From assembly GCA_020845705.1 (NCBI GenBank), contig JADLFH010000037.1, forward strand, positions 1 to 64,000: DNA of 64,000 bases, given 5' to 3'. The translations under genes and the position numbers were made by a program. The notes beneath the pieces were generated by a model. That model searched no databases and was not told where the DNA came from. It worked only from the letters and a program-made list of their open reading frames with translations. The DNA comes from Microthrixaceae bacterium. Lineage in GTDB: Bacteria; Actinomycetota; Acidimicrobiia; Acidimicrobiales; Microtrichaceae. Positions 1 through 8,282 of this stretch are shown in pieces. The number at the start of each line of letters is the position of its first letter. Position 1 is the first letter of the stretch.

Positions 1-83
1 CGGATCGGCAGGACGGATCGGCAGGGCGGATCGGCAGGGCGGATCGGCAGGGCGGATCGGCGGGGCGGATCGGCGGGGCGGAT
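1..83. repeat. 13-bp tandem repeat array, probably running off the window edge
   Basis: Six consecutive 13-bp units begin at positions 1, 14, 27, 40, 53 and 66, followed by a decaying seventh at 79. The core is CGGATCGGCAGGG; the last two full copies carry G instead of A at unit position 10. The array starts at the first base of the window, so its true length is unknown. It ends about 30 bp before the prmA start, and I see no open frame that uses it. Confidence 0.8.
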
Positions 84-114
84 GGGAGCGGCGCCAGGCT
101 CCTAGGTTGCAGGT

Positions 115-927
115 GTGGAGATGATCGCCTTCATCGTGGCGTCGGATCAGGTCGAGTTGGTGAGCGGTGAGCTGTGGGCGGCGGGTGTCGCCGGGATCGA
201 AGAACGCTGCGGTCCCGATGGGCAGGTCGAGCTGATCGTGGCGCATGGGTCGGAGGCATTGGAGGAGATCGCCAACCGGCGGCCAAACCGACGCATCGAA
301 GCCGACCCTGACGAGTGGGTTCACACATGGCGTCCGTGGGCTCGGGCCGTGGAGGTGGCCCCGGGGGTTGTGGTGAGACCACCGTGGGTTGCGCCAAGCG
401 GAGCCCCTCTCGAAGTGGTGATCGATCCCGACCGCGCCTGGGGCCACGGCGCACACCCCACCACCGTGCTTTGTGTGGGATGGCTCGCACGCCGGCTCCC
501 GATTCCCCGCCGAGTGCTCGACGTGGGCTGTGGATCGGGGACCCTCAGCGTGGCGGCGGCGCTGTTGGGGGCCGACGTGGTGGTGGCCATCGACGTTGAT
601 CCCGAGGCACATCTGGCGACCACGGTGAACGCGAAGGCGAACGGGGTGGCGGATCGCGTGGGGGTGTCGGACGATCTCGTGGAGGACGTCGAGGGCGTCT
701 ACGACGTGGTTCTGGCCAACATCGGTGCCCAGACCGTGTGTGACCTCGCGCCGCATCTGGTCGCGAAGCTGGCGGAGGGGGCTCGTGTGGCTTTGAGCGG
801 CTTGTTCAGCGCGGATGTCGAGTCCGTTGCGGCAGTGTTCCGCCCCCTGGGGGTCCTGGTCGATGATGTCGAGGAGCGCGACGGCTGGGCGCTGTTGGTG
901 CTGGCGCACCCGGTCGATCTGCGCTGA
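115..927 (+). CDS. prmA: Ribosomal protein L11 methyltransferase-like SAM methyltransferase (PrmA family)
   Basis: PrmA methylates lysines and the N-terminus of ribosomal protein L11 in the cytoplasm. The 270-residue protein has the family layout: a small N-terminal substrate-binding domain, then a Rossmann methyltransferase domain. The SAM-binding loop VLDVGCGSGTL is at about residues 133-143, with the acidic end of the second strand in VVAIDVD. The late motif LANIGA, near residue 201, corresponds to the family's VANIL. The segment before motif I reads WGHGAHPTT where most PrmA proteins have FGTGxHxTT, a mild divergence. The start is GTG at 115; an ATG two codons later (121) is equally possible. 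Another small-molecule or protein methyltransferase of the same fold cannot be excluded. Confidence 0.85.
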   Translation: MEMIAFIVASDQVELVSGELWAAGVAGIEERCGPDGQVELIVAHGSEALEEIANRRPNRRIEADPDEWVHTWRPWARAVEVAPGVVVRPPWVAPSGAPLEVVIDPDRAWGHGAHPTTVLCVGWLARRLPIPRRVLDVGCGSGTLSVAAALLGADVVVAIDVDPEAHLATTVNAKANGVADRVGVSDDLVEDVEGVYDVVLANIGAQTVCDLAPHLVAKLAEGARVALSGLFSADVESVAAVFRPLGVLVDDVEERDGWALLVLAHPVDLR

Positions 928-937
928 GGGGCCTCGA

Positions 938-2167
938 TCAGGACGAGGGGTCGACCTCGACCTCGTCCTCGCGCACCCCGAGCAGGAAGAGGATGGCGTC
1001 GAGGTATGGGACCGACAGCGCCGTGTCGGCGGCGGCTGCAACCACAGGCTTGGCGTTGAACGCGATCCCCAGCCCCGCCCGGGCCAACATGTCCAAGTCG
1101 TTGGCGCCGTCTCCCACCGCCACGGTCTGGGACAGCGGGATGCCCTCGCGCTCTGCCACGAGCTCCAGGATCTCGGCTTTGCGACGCCGGTCGATCACCG
1201 CTCCGGTGACCCGGCCCGTGAGCCGGCCATCGACGATCTCCAGTTCGTTCGCGAACGCATGGTCGATTCCGAAGTCCGCCTGGAGGTGGTCGGTGAAGTA
1301 AGTGAAGCCACCCGAGACGATCGCGACCCTGAAGCCCATGCGGCGGAGTGTGCGGATGAACGTCCTCGCGCCGGGCGTCGGCTCCATTCGCGCCAACGCC
1401 TTTGCAAGCGCCTCGGTCGGAAGGCCGGCCAGCAGCGCGACCCGTGCCCGCAGGGAGTCCTCGAAGTCCAGTTCGCCCGCCATCGCCCTGGCTGTGATCG
1501 CGGCGACCTCGGCGTGGCAGCCCGCCTCGTCGGCCAGCAGTTCGATCACCTCGTGCTGGATGAGGGTCGAGTCGACGTCCAAGACGACCAGGCGTTGGGA
1601 GCGGCGGCCAATACCGTCGGGTTGGATGGCGATGTCGATGGATCGCGCCGACGCAGCGCCGAGCAGCTCGGCTCGCAACTCGTCGACGGGTGCATCGAGA
1701 ACGACCAACTCGTAGCTGTAGACGGGGTAGCGCGACAGGCGGATGATCCGGTCGATGTTGCCTCCGCTCGAAGCGATTGCATCGGCCACAGCCCCCAGGT
1801 CCGCGGGTGCGAGCTCCCGTGCTCCCTCGCGGACATCCGCTGGAACCGAGCTGGCGATCACCGTCACGATCACACCCAGGCGACGTTCGGTGGGCGTCGG
1901 GTTGGCGGGCCCCACCTGAACGAGCAGCTCCGGATGACCGTCGATGGCCGCCAGCGTGTCGAGGGGGACGCCGGCGGGCAGGTCGACCACCAGGCTCAAC
2001 ATGAGGTGGCCCCGAACGACCACCTGCTCCACGTCGTCGATCGCTGCGCCGAGCCGTCCCAGCGTGGCCATCAGCGACGAGGTGATCCCTGGTCGATCGG
2101 GTCCATGCACCTGGATGAGCACGGTCTGGGTGTCGGCCACTCGGGCGACGATACCGTCTGGCCCCAT
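938..2167 (-). CDS. serB: Phosphoserine phosphatase with two ACT domains (SerB2 type)
   Basis: This enzyme makes L-serine from phosphoserine, the last step of the phosphorylated serine pathway. At 409 residues it matches the length of mycobacterial SerB2. Two ACT domains come first (about residues 10-85 and 100-170); in this family they sense amino acids. A HAD phosphatase domain follows, with the nucleophile motif LDVDSTLI near residue 195 and the Mg-binding motif GDGANDLDML near residue 352. The ATG at 2167 was chosen because it opens directly into the first ACT domain. Longer versions of this frame run antisense through the neighbouring methyltransferase gene. The start codon overlaps an in-frame ATG of the divergent gene in a shared CATG. 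Confidence 0.93.
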   Translation of the reverse strand: MGPDGIVARVADTQTVLIQVHGPDRPGITSSLMATLGRLGAAIDDVEQVVVRGHLMLSLVVDLPAGVPLDTLAAIDGHPELLVQVGPANPTPTERRLGVIVTVIASSVPADVREGARELAPADLGAVADAIASSGGNIDRIIRLSRYPVYSYELVVLDAPVDELRAELLGAASARSIDIAIQPDGIGRRSQRLVVLDVDSTLIQHEVIELLADEAGCHAEVAAITARAMAGELDFEDSLRARVALLAGLPTEALAKALARMEPTPGARTFIRTLRRMGFRVAIVSGGFTYFTDHLQADFGIDHAFANELEIVDGRLTGRVTGAVIDRRRKAEILELVAEREGIPLSQTVAVGDGANDLDMLARAGLGIAFNAKPVVAAAADTALSVPYLDAILFLLGVREDEVEVDPSS

Positions 2168-2180
2168 GTCCACCGACCCG

Positions 2181-3398
2181 ATGTACCCGACCGTCGTGCT
2201 CGACACGGCAGGGGCCGAGGCGGAAGGTGGCTCGGTGGGTCGACTCCCGGACGGCCGCGTGGTGTTCGTGCGCGGCGCGCTACCCGCCGAGCGGGTGTCG
2301 GCGACCGTCATCGACCAGCGGGGCCGGTTCGCCTTCGCGGAGGCCACAGAGGTGATCGTGGCGTCGCCGTCGCGTGTGGAGCCGGTCTGTCCAAGCGTGG
2401 CGGAGGGTTGCGGCGGATGTGATCTCCAACACGCATCGGTCGAGCTGCAACGCTTGATGAAGCTCCAGGTGCTCAACGACGCAATCAGGCGGATCGGCCG
2501 GATCCCCGAACCCCCCGAGATCCGGGTGGTCGACCTACTGGCGGCCGGCTTCCGCACCACCGTTCGCGCGGCGGTCGACGACGACGGGAGCCTGGGATAC
2601 CGCCATGGCCGGTCCCATGAGCTGGTTGCCGCCCCGGCGTGTCTCATCGCGCATCCGCTGGCCGCGGAGCTGCTCGCCGGAGCAAGGTTCCCTGGCGCGG
2701 ACGAAGTGACGATCCGTGTGGGGGAGCGAACAGGCGAAGTTCTCGTCGTTGTGGATCCCGGGGTTGGGCGGGTCGTGCTGCCCCTCGGCTGGAGCGACGA
2801 AGACATCGGTCTTGTGGGCGCTGCGGACGCCTCCTCTTCGTTCATCCACGAGGTGGTGGCGGATCGTCGTTGGCGGATATCGGGCGCGTCGTTCTTCCAA
2901 AGCCGCAGAGACGGAGCCGAGGCCCTTGTCGCGGCGGTTCGATCCGCTGTCGAGGATCTTGCGGGTCGACCCAGGCGCCTTGTCGATCTGTACGCAGGGG
3001 TGGGGCTCTTCGCCGCAACGGTGGGAGCCGACAATGTGGTGGCCGTGGAGGCGAGCCGAGCTTCGATCTCCGACGCCCGCCACAACCTGGCCGATCTCGG
3101 TGACCGCGCACGGTGCCTGGCGGTGCCCGTGGAACGCTGGCGGCCCTCGCCCGCCGATGTCGTTGTTGCCGATCCACCACGGGCGGGTCTCCGCCGTCAC
3201 GGTGTGGAGCGGGTCGTGGCCACCGGTGCCGGCGTAGTGGTGTTGGTGAGTTGCGACTCGGGTTCGTTCGGGCGTGACGCAGGACTCCTCGTCGATGCCG
3301 GGTTCCGCTTGGAGCGCGTGGTGCTCGTGGACATGTTCCCTCACAGCCACCACGTGGAAGTGGTCTCGGCGTTCCTGGGACCTCAGCGCTCCACGTAG
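2181..3398 (+). CDS. Class I RNA uracil-C5 methyltransferase (TrmA/RumA family, 4Fe-4S)
   Basis: Members of this family methylate C5 of a uracil in tRNA or 23S rRNA. The protein starts with a TRAM-like beta segment containing GRLPDGRVVFV. It then has the iron-sulfur cysteines C-x5-C-GG-C near residues 69-78, with a fourth cysteine in APACLIAHP. The SAM motif DLYAGVGLFA is near residue 268 and ADPPRAGL near 330. The catalytic cysteine lies in VSCDSGSF near residue 357, and the general-base glutamate in PHSHHVEVV. All catalytic elements are present, but the substrate (tRNA U54, or rRNA as for RlmC/RlmD) cannot be read from sequence. An ATG at 2166 would add five residues. The 3' end overlaps the convergent phosphatase gene by 16 bp. 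Confidence 0.88.
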   Translation: MYPTVVLDTAGAEAEGGSVGRLPDGRVVFVRGALPAERVSATVIDQRGRFAFAEATEVIVASPSRVEPVCPSVAEGCGGCDLQHASVELQRLMKLQVLNDAIRRIGRIPEPPEIRVVDLLAAGFRTTVRAAVDDDGSLGYRHGRSHELVAAPACLIAHPLAAELLAGARFPGADEVTIRVGERTGEVLVVVDPGVGRVVLPLGWSDEDIGLVGAADASSSFIHEVVADRRWRISGASFFQSRRDGAEALVAAVRSAVEDLAGRPRRLVDLYAGVGLFAATVGADNVVAVEASRASISDARHNLADLGDRARCLAVPVERWRPSPADVVVADPPRAGLRRHGVERVVATGAGVVVLVSCDSGSFGRDAGLLVDAGFRLERVVLVDMFPHSHHVEVVSAFLGPQRST

Positions 3399-4147
3399 CC
3401 CCTACGCAGGGTGTCGATGGTGTCGTCGTCGATGCCGATCGACTCGGCGTACTTCTCGAGCGATCCGAGGCGGTCGCGCAGCTCTGCCAGAAATCGCGTC
3501 ATCGCGTCGGCGGGGCATGCGAGGAACGTGGCGGGCTGACCGGTCGTCATCGAGTCGGCCGCTGAAGGGTCCTTCGCGCGAACCCACGCCACCAGATCGT
3601 CCATCGCCACCGCCGAGTGGGCGTAGTCGGCGGCGATCTGTTCGTCGGACACACCCAGCAACCCCAACAGCAGCGCTGCCGCCACTCCGGTGCGGTCCTT
3701 GCCTGCCGAGCAGTGGAACACCAACGGCACCGACTCGGGTTCGGTCGCGACCATGCGCAGCAGCGTCGCCAGCGACTCGCTGCCCTCGATGGTCATCTCG
3801 TGATAGCGCTCGATCAGATAGGCCACCGGGTCGTGATCGTCGGTGACCTCGAAACTGGGCCACAGCTCGGATATGAGTGGCAGGTGCAGCGACTGGGCGT
3901 CGAAGAGATGTGCCGGTGCGGCGCCCCACTGCTCACGCTCTGCGACGGTGCGGAGGTCGACCACTGTGCGGATCCCGAGGGTGAGGACCACCCGGGCGTC
4001 GGCGTCGCTGAGCCGGTTCAGGCCATCGGCGCGGAACAGCCGGCCCGAACGCACACGTCCACCGTCGCCGGTCGGGTAGCCGCCTAGATCTCGGAGATTG
4101 AAGACGTTCTCGAGTGGCACGCGACGGGGCTCGACGTGGGCAACCAC
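3383..4147 (-). CDS. PtpB/IphP-like protein tyrosine phosphatase
   Basis: This is a cysteine-based phosphatase of 254 residues. The signature P-loop HCSAGKDRTG lies at about residues 143-152, with catalytic Cys and Arg in C-x5-R. The Lys-Asp pair inside the loop is typical of the group that includes Mycobacterium tuberculosis PtpB, which acts on phosphotyrosine and phosphoinositides. The N-terminal NLRDLGGY motif is also a hallmark of the group. No signal peptide is visible, so the protein is probably cytoplasmic or released by a non-classical route. The start is GTG at 4147, 24 bp from the divergent glutaminyl cyclase start. The physiological substrate is unknown. Confidence 0.88.
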   Translation of the reverse strand: MVAHVEPRRVPLENVFNLRDLGGYPTGDGGRVRSGRLFRADGLNRLSDADARVVLTLGIRTVVDLRTVAEREQWGAAPAHLFDAQSLHLPLISELWPSFEVTDDHDPVAYLIERYHEMTIEGSESLATLLRMVATEPESVPLVFHCSAGKDRTGVAAALLLGLLGVSDEQIAADYAHSAVAMDDLVAWVRAKDPSAADSMTTGQPATFLACPADAMTRFLAELRDRLGSLEKYAESIGIDDDTIDTLRRGYVER

Positions 4148-4171
4148 GGGTTGAAGTCTACGTTTGCCGAC

Positions 4172-4969
4172 ATGGGATCGACCTGGCGGCTCCTGGCGGT
4201 CATCGCGCTGGTGGGCTGTGGATCCGGTGTCTCGCGTTCCGATGACTCAAGGAGCGGCCCCGCTCCACGACGGTTGCATGCGACAGTGATCGACACGCGC
4301 CCTCACTCGACCGATGCGTTCACACAAGGACTGGTGTTCGACGGGCGGGATCGGCTGTTGGAGAGCGCTGGAACCTACGGTGGCAGCGAGTTGCGTGAAC
4401 TCGACCCCCGGTCGGGCGATGCCACGGCGACCAGAGCGTTGCCCGACGAGCTCTTCGCCGAAGGGCTCGGCCTCCACGAAGGGAGACTCGTGCAGCTCAC
4501 CTGGCGGGAGGAGCGCGCTCTGGTCTGGGATTCGACATCCCTGGAGGTTGCCGGGGAGCACTCCTATGAAGGCGAGGGCTGGGGGTTGGATTTCGATGCG
4601 AAAGGCGATCGTTGGGTTCAAAGCGATGGATCGGATCGGCTTCGGTTCCGTGACCCCGACACCTTCGCCCCCACTGGCGAGGTTGTGGTCAGGAGAGGGG
4701 ACAGGTCGATCTCGCGGTTGAACGAACTGGAGGTGGTGGGCGACGAGGTCTGGGCGAACATCTGGCGGAGCGACGTGCTGGTGAGGATCGACCTCGATAC
4801 CGGGACGGTGACGGCGGAGGTGGATCTGGCCGCGCTCGGCCCGGAGGATCCGGCGTCGCCCGACGATGTCCTCAACGGCATCGCCCACCGACCCGGCGAC
4901 GATCCGAACCACCTTTGGGTCACGGGAAAGCGCTGGCCGCTGCTCTATCAGATCGAGTTGTCGGACTGA
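4172..4969 (+). CDS. Glutaminyl-peptide cyclotransferase family lipoprotein
   Basis: The protein matches the plant/bacterial-type glutaminyl cyclase fold (PF05096), a five-bladed beta-propeller that converts N-terminal Gln to pyroglutamate. Typical segments are DAFTQGLVF, LLESAGTYGGSELRELD, LNELEVVGDEVWANIW and LNGIAH. The ATG at 4172 is preferred because it gives a compact lipoprotein signal ending in the lipobox LVGC at about residue 16. The 265-residue length is normal for the family. The mature protein should sit on the outer face of the membrane. It is transcribed alone, divergent from the phosphatase gene and convergent with the GGDEF gene. Confidence 0.88.
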   Translation: MGSTWRLLAVIALVGCGSGVSRSDDSRSGPAPRRLHATVIDTRPHSTDAFTQGLVFDGRDRLLESAGTYGGSELRELDPRSGDATATRALPDELFAEGLGLHEGRLVQLTWREERALVWDSTSLEVAGEHSYEGEGWGLDFDAKGDRWVQSDGSDRLRFRDPDTFAPTGEVVVRRGDRSISRLNELEVVGDEVWANIWRSDVLVRIDLDTGTVTAEVDLAALGPEDPASPDDVLNGIAHRPGDDPNHLWVTGKRWPLLYQIELSD

Positions 4970-4987
4970 TCCCGGCACCGCGCTGGG

Positions 4988-6472
4988 TCAGTGGAGCTGA
5001 AGCGGATCGCGCAGGTCGGGGTCGAGCTCCCACCGGGCCCTCCCGTTCCGCTTGGCGCAGTACATCGCCTCGTCGGCAAGGCGCATGAGGTTGGCCATCT
5101 CGATGCCGTCGCTGGATCGGATGGCGATGCCGATGCTCGCGCCGAGGTGCGTCCCATCCGGCACACCGGGTATCGGCTCCGCGACCACGTCGAGGATCCG
5201 TTCCGCGAGGGTGACAGCGGACTCGGGCCCCTCGACCGACTCGATCAACACGGCGAACTCGTCGCCGCCGAGGCGAGCGAGCATCTCGGCGGAACTGACG
5301 CATTCGGTGAGTCGTCGTGAGGTCTCCACGAGGACAAGATCGCCCAGATCGTGTCCGAAGGAATCGTTGATGTTCTTGAAGCCGTCGAGATCGATGTAGA
5401 GCATCCCCACCGCCCACCCGTGGCGCGACGCTCGTTCGTAAGCGGCTTCGCACGCGTCGCTGAACGCCCGCCGGTTCATCATCCCCGTCAGCGCGTCATG
5501 GGAGGCGTCGTGGCGGAGTTGCTGCTCGAGCTCCCGCTGGCGGGTGATGTCGCGAAGGTTGACGATCACATGGTCGTTCCAGTCGGTGGACGGCGCGGAG
5601 ATGGTCGCCGAGAGCAGGCGCGGCCGACTGTCCCGGTGGCGAACCTCGATCTCCATGTGCTCGACCTCTCCAGAGCCGGGAGCGGCGGCGGCGGTTCGAT
5701 TGACTATCTCGGGCACCTGGTCGGGGCGAACGAAGCGGACCACGTTGCGGCCGACGACCTCCTCGGGTCGGTATCCGAGCATGTCGATGACCGCGGGGCT
5801 CATCGACTGGATCGTGCCGTCACGAGAGATCACACAGATCGCGTCGGCGGCGTGGGCGATCAGCGCCTCGAACATGGTTCCGCGGTCGCGTAGAGCCTGC
5901 TTGGCCTGGCCGGTGGCCTCGGCGGACTGCGCCAGGACCCTTGCCACGATCGCGAGGCACAACAGGGCGGTGGCCGCTATCGCATGGGACAGTCCTGGCT
6001 CGACCAGGGAAGGGAACCAGCCGACTTGCACTCCCACCTCGCCGGCGGTCACCGACAGCACGCACCACAACATGTGCGGCTTCGCCGTGGAGGCCCCGGT
6101 GGTTCGCAGCAGCTCGGCAGCCCCCATCGCATAGGCGACCACGAGCATCGGCCCCCACCCGACTGCATAGATGACCCCTGCTGTGGTGACGGCGGTGCTG
6201 ATGGCCCGGAGGTGGATGCGGAAGGGGTCATCGGGGGATCGCTCGAGCCACCAGGCAACCGCGAGGTTCGTGGGTGTGGTCACCACCAGGATCGCCATCA
6301 CCGGAATCAGCGACTTCGCGGCGAAATACCCGACGCGCTGCATCATCAGGATCGCCACGATCGCCGTCGGTGTGGCGAGGCAGGTGGCGAGCGACACGAG
6401 TCGCTGGGGGGATTCCCTTGTGGGCGCGTCCGCGGCAGGGCTCACAAGCGGATCTTCGGCAAGGCACTCCAC
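4988..6472 (-). CDS. Membrane PAS-GGDEF diguanylate cyclase
   Basis: The protein is predicted to make cyclic di-GMP in response to a membrane or PAS-sensed signal. About five or six hydrophobic segments fill residues 25-200. A PAS domain follows at roughly 215-330, where AADAICVISRDGTIQ and ITRQRELEQQL mark its ends. A GGDEF domain completes the chain. The active-site motif is a canonical LARLGGDEF near residue 405, and metal-binding DLDGFKNIND is present. The inhibitory I-site RxxD that normally precedes the motif reads SxxE here, so product inhibition is probably absent. No EAL domain is present. I placed the start at GTG 6472, just after the upstream flavoenzyme gene; longer frames overlap that gene, so the start is uncertain. 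Confidence 0.85.
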   Translation of the reverse strand: MECLAEDPLVSPAADAPTRESPQRLVSLATCLATPTAIVAILMMQRVGYFAAKSLIPVMAILVVTTPTNLAVAWWLERSPDDPFRIHLRAISTAVTTAGVIYAVGWGPMLVVAYAMGAAELLRTTGASTAKPHMLWCVLSVTAGEVGVQVGWFPSLVEPGLSHAIAATALLCLAIVARVLAQSAEATGQAKQALRDRGTMFEALIAHAADAICVISRDGTIQSMSPAVIDMLGYRPEEVVGRNVVRFVRPDQVPEIVNRTAAAAPGSGEVEHMEIEVRHRDSRPRLLSATISAPSTDWNDHVIVNLRDITRQRELEQQLRHDASHDALTGMMNRRAFSDACEAAYERASRHGWAVGMLYIDLDGFKNINDSFGHDLGDLVLVETSRRLTECVSSAEMLARLGGDEFAVLIESVEGPESAVTLAERILDVVAEPIPGVPDGTHLGASIGIAIRSSDGIEMANLMRLADEAMYCAKRNGRARWELDPDLRDPLQLH

Positions 6473-6509
6473 CCGCCTGAACCCTTCCGGGTGCGAAGGG
6501 TCGAATGTC

Positions 6510-8168
6510 TCAGGCGTCGGGGAGGATCTTCCCAGGGTTGAGGCTGTGGTTCGGGTCGATCCCTTCGAAGAGGGCCCGCAGCATCGTGACGCCCGCCGGC
6601 GATATGTCCTCCGCCAGCCAGGCCGAGTGCTCAACGCCGACCGCGTGGTGGTGAGACAGCGTCGCGCCGTGGTCGATGAAGCCTTGCTGGATGGCCCGCT
6701 TCACGGTGTCGTACTGGGCCAGGCCGTCCTCGCCGGGTGTCTCCTTGAACGCGAAGGTGAAGTAGAGGCAGGCGCCGGAGTGGTACGAGTGCGAGAGGTG
6801 GCACATGATCCACCCCTTCACACCGAGGTCCGCGAACGCCTTGCGGGCCGCAGTGGTCACCCCGTCGTAGAGGGGTTCCAACAGCGACCAGGGCGCCGAT
6901 GTCTCCGACACGTCCGCCAGGCCGCCCCGGTCGAGGAGGAAGTCTCGGATGTAGGGGGTGTCGAACTTCTTCTGGTCGTAGAGCTCTCCGGGGCTGGAGC
7001 CGACACAGAGCCCGCCGTGTGCCTTGACGATCGCACCGACGAGCTTGCGTTGGCGGGCGACGTGCTCGGCGGAGCCCTCGAACCCGATGAACGACAGGCA
7101 CATGTCGTCCAGCTCGAAGTGCTTCACCCGGGTGAGGAACTTCTTCAGGACGATCGACTGCGCCTTGTCCGCGAGCCCGCCTCCCTTCTTGGTGGCGAAG
7201 GAGAACTGGGTCTCGCCCGCGTCGGAGACGCGGGTCACCGACGGCGCCGCGTCGCTCGCCGCGATGTCGTGCATGGCGCGGAGAGACCGTGACCAGTCGG
7301 GGAACAGGTAACCGAGGATCTTGCGCTCCTCCGGCACCCGATGCACGTGCACGGTGGCCTCGGTGATGATGCCGAGGCGGCCCTCGCTGCCCAGGATCAT
7401 CTCCCGCACGCTGGGCCCGGTGGAGGTGGACGGCACGTTGCGGGTGGCGAGCACGCCGTTGGGGGTGACCACCCGCACAGCGCGGGTGAGGTCCGCGATG
7501 TCTCCGTACTTGTCCGACTGCATGCCGGAGCTGCGCGTGGCTATCCACCCGCCGAGGGTCGAGTGGTTGAAGCTGTCGGGGAAGTGGCCGATGGTCCAGC
7601 CCCTGGCGTTGAGCTGACGCTCCAGGTCGGGTCCGAGCGCGCCGGCCTGGATGCGCGCGGTGCGGGATGTCTCGTCGATCTCGAGCACCCTGTCCAGGCG
7701 GGCCATGTCGATGGAGACCACGATTCGCTGCTCGGACCTCGGTGCTTCGAGGGAGCCGGAGATGTTGGTGCCGCCGCCGAAAGGGATGAGCACCGCGTCG
7801 GCTGCGAGCGCGGCAGCCATGATTGCCACGGTCTGGTCTTCGTCTGCGGGGTACACGACCACGTCGGGCAGCCGGCCTAGGTCGCCGCGACGGATGCGCA
7901 CCAGGTCCCGCAACGACTTTCCGTAGGTGTGGATCACGCGCTCGGTGGGTGAGTCCATCACCCACTCCTCACCGACCGCCTCGACGAGCGCGCCTCGCAA
8001 CCCCTCGGAGAGCTGGGAAGGGGCGATCTCCAAGTCGTCGAAGGCGATGACCTTCGACGAGCCACTGTCGAGGTCGATCCCGACCTTGTCGATCACGAAC
8101 GGTCCGAGGGCCGGCTTGTCGTGGTGATCGAAGGTGGTCGCCTCGTCGCCCCAACCCCACCACTTCAT
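6510..8168 (-). CDS. FAD-binding oxidase of the alkyldihydroxyacetonephosphate synthase type
   Basis: This 552-residue flavoprotein has the vanillyl-alcohol-oxidase fold. The FAD-binding half (PF01565) contains PFGGGTNISGSL and ATRSSGMQSDKYGDI. The C-terminal half (PF02913) carries YHSGACLYFTF and the active-site histidine stretch LSHHHAVGVEHSAW. The last two motifs and SDKYGDI are closer to alkylglycerone-phosphate synthase than to D-lactate or glycolate oxidases. That enzyme swaps the acyl group of acyl-DHAP for a fatty alcohol, forming the ether bond of ether lipids. The start ATG at 8168 opens into MKWWGWG, which is common in bacterial members. It is divergent from a fatty-acyl-reductase-like gene 114 bp away. 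The exact substrate is inferred; a 2-hydroxyacid oxidase role is the main alternative. Confidence 0.82.
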   Translation of the reverse strand: MKWWGWGDEATTFDHHDKPALGPFVIDKVGIDLDSGSSKVIAFDDLEIAPSQLSEGLRGALVEAVGEEWVMDSPTERVIHTYGKSLRDLVRIRRGDLGRLPDVVVYPADEDQTVAIMAAALAADAVLIPFGGGTNISGSLEAPRSEQRIVVSIDMARLDRVLEIDETSRTARIQAGALGPDLERQLNARGWTIGHFPDSFNHSTLGGWIATRSSGMQSDKYGDIADLTRAVRVVTPNGVLATRNVPSTSTGPSVREMILGSEGRLGIITEATVHVHRVPEERKILGYLFPDWSRSLRAMHDIAASDAAPSVTRVSDAGETQFSFATKKGGGLADKAQSIVLKKFLTRVKHFELDDMCLSFIGFEGSAEHVARQRKLVGAIVKAHGGLCVGSSPGELYDQKKFDTPYIRDFLLDRGGLADVSETSAPWSLLEPLYDGVTTAARKAFADLGVKGWIMCHLSHSYHSGACLYFTFAFKETPGEDGLAQYDTVKRAIQQGFIDHGATLSHHHAVGVEHSAWLAEDISPAGVTMLRALFEGIDPNHSLNPGKILPDA

Positions 8169-8282
8169 GTGTTGCACACCCAACCTCCTGTGCCTGCCCG
8201 CGTGGGCGTCATCGGTCGGAACGCTACCGGCGAGCGGTACGCGGACAACGTTCACGGTGTGCGAGCCCTTAGCTTCTTGCGG

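Noticed and set aside
815..2422. Long plus-strand open frame antisense to serB
   Set aside because: Its product is low-complexity and Arg/Gly/Asp-rich with no motif, while the opposite strand encodes a complete SerB. It is a GC-rich shadow frame.
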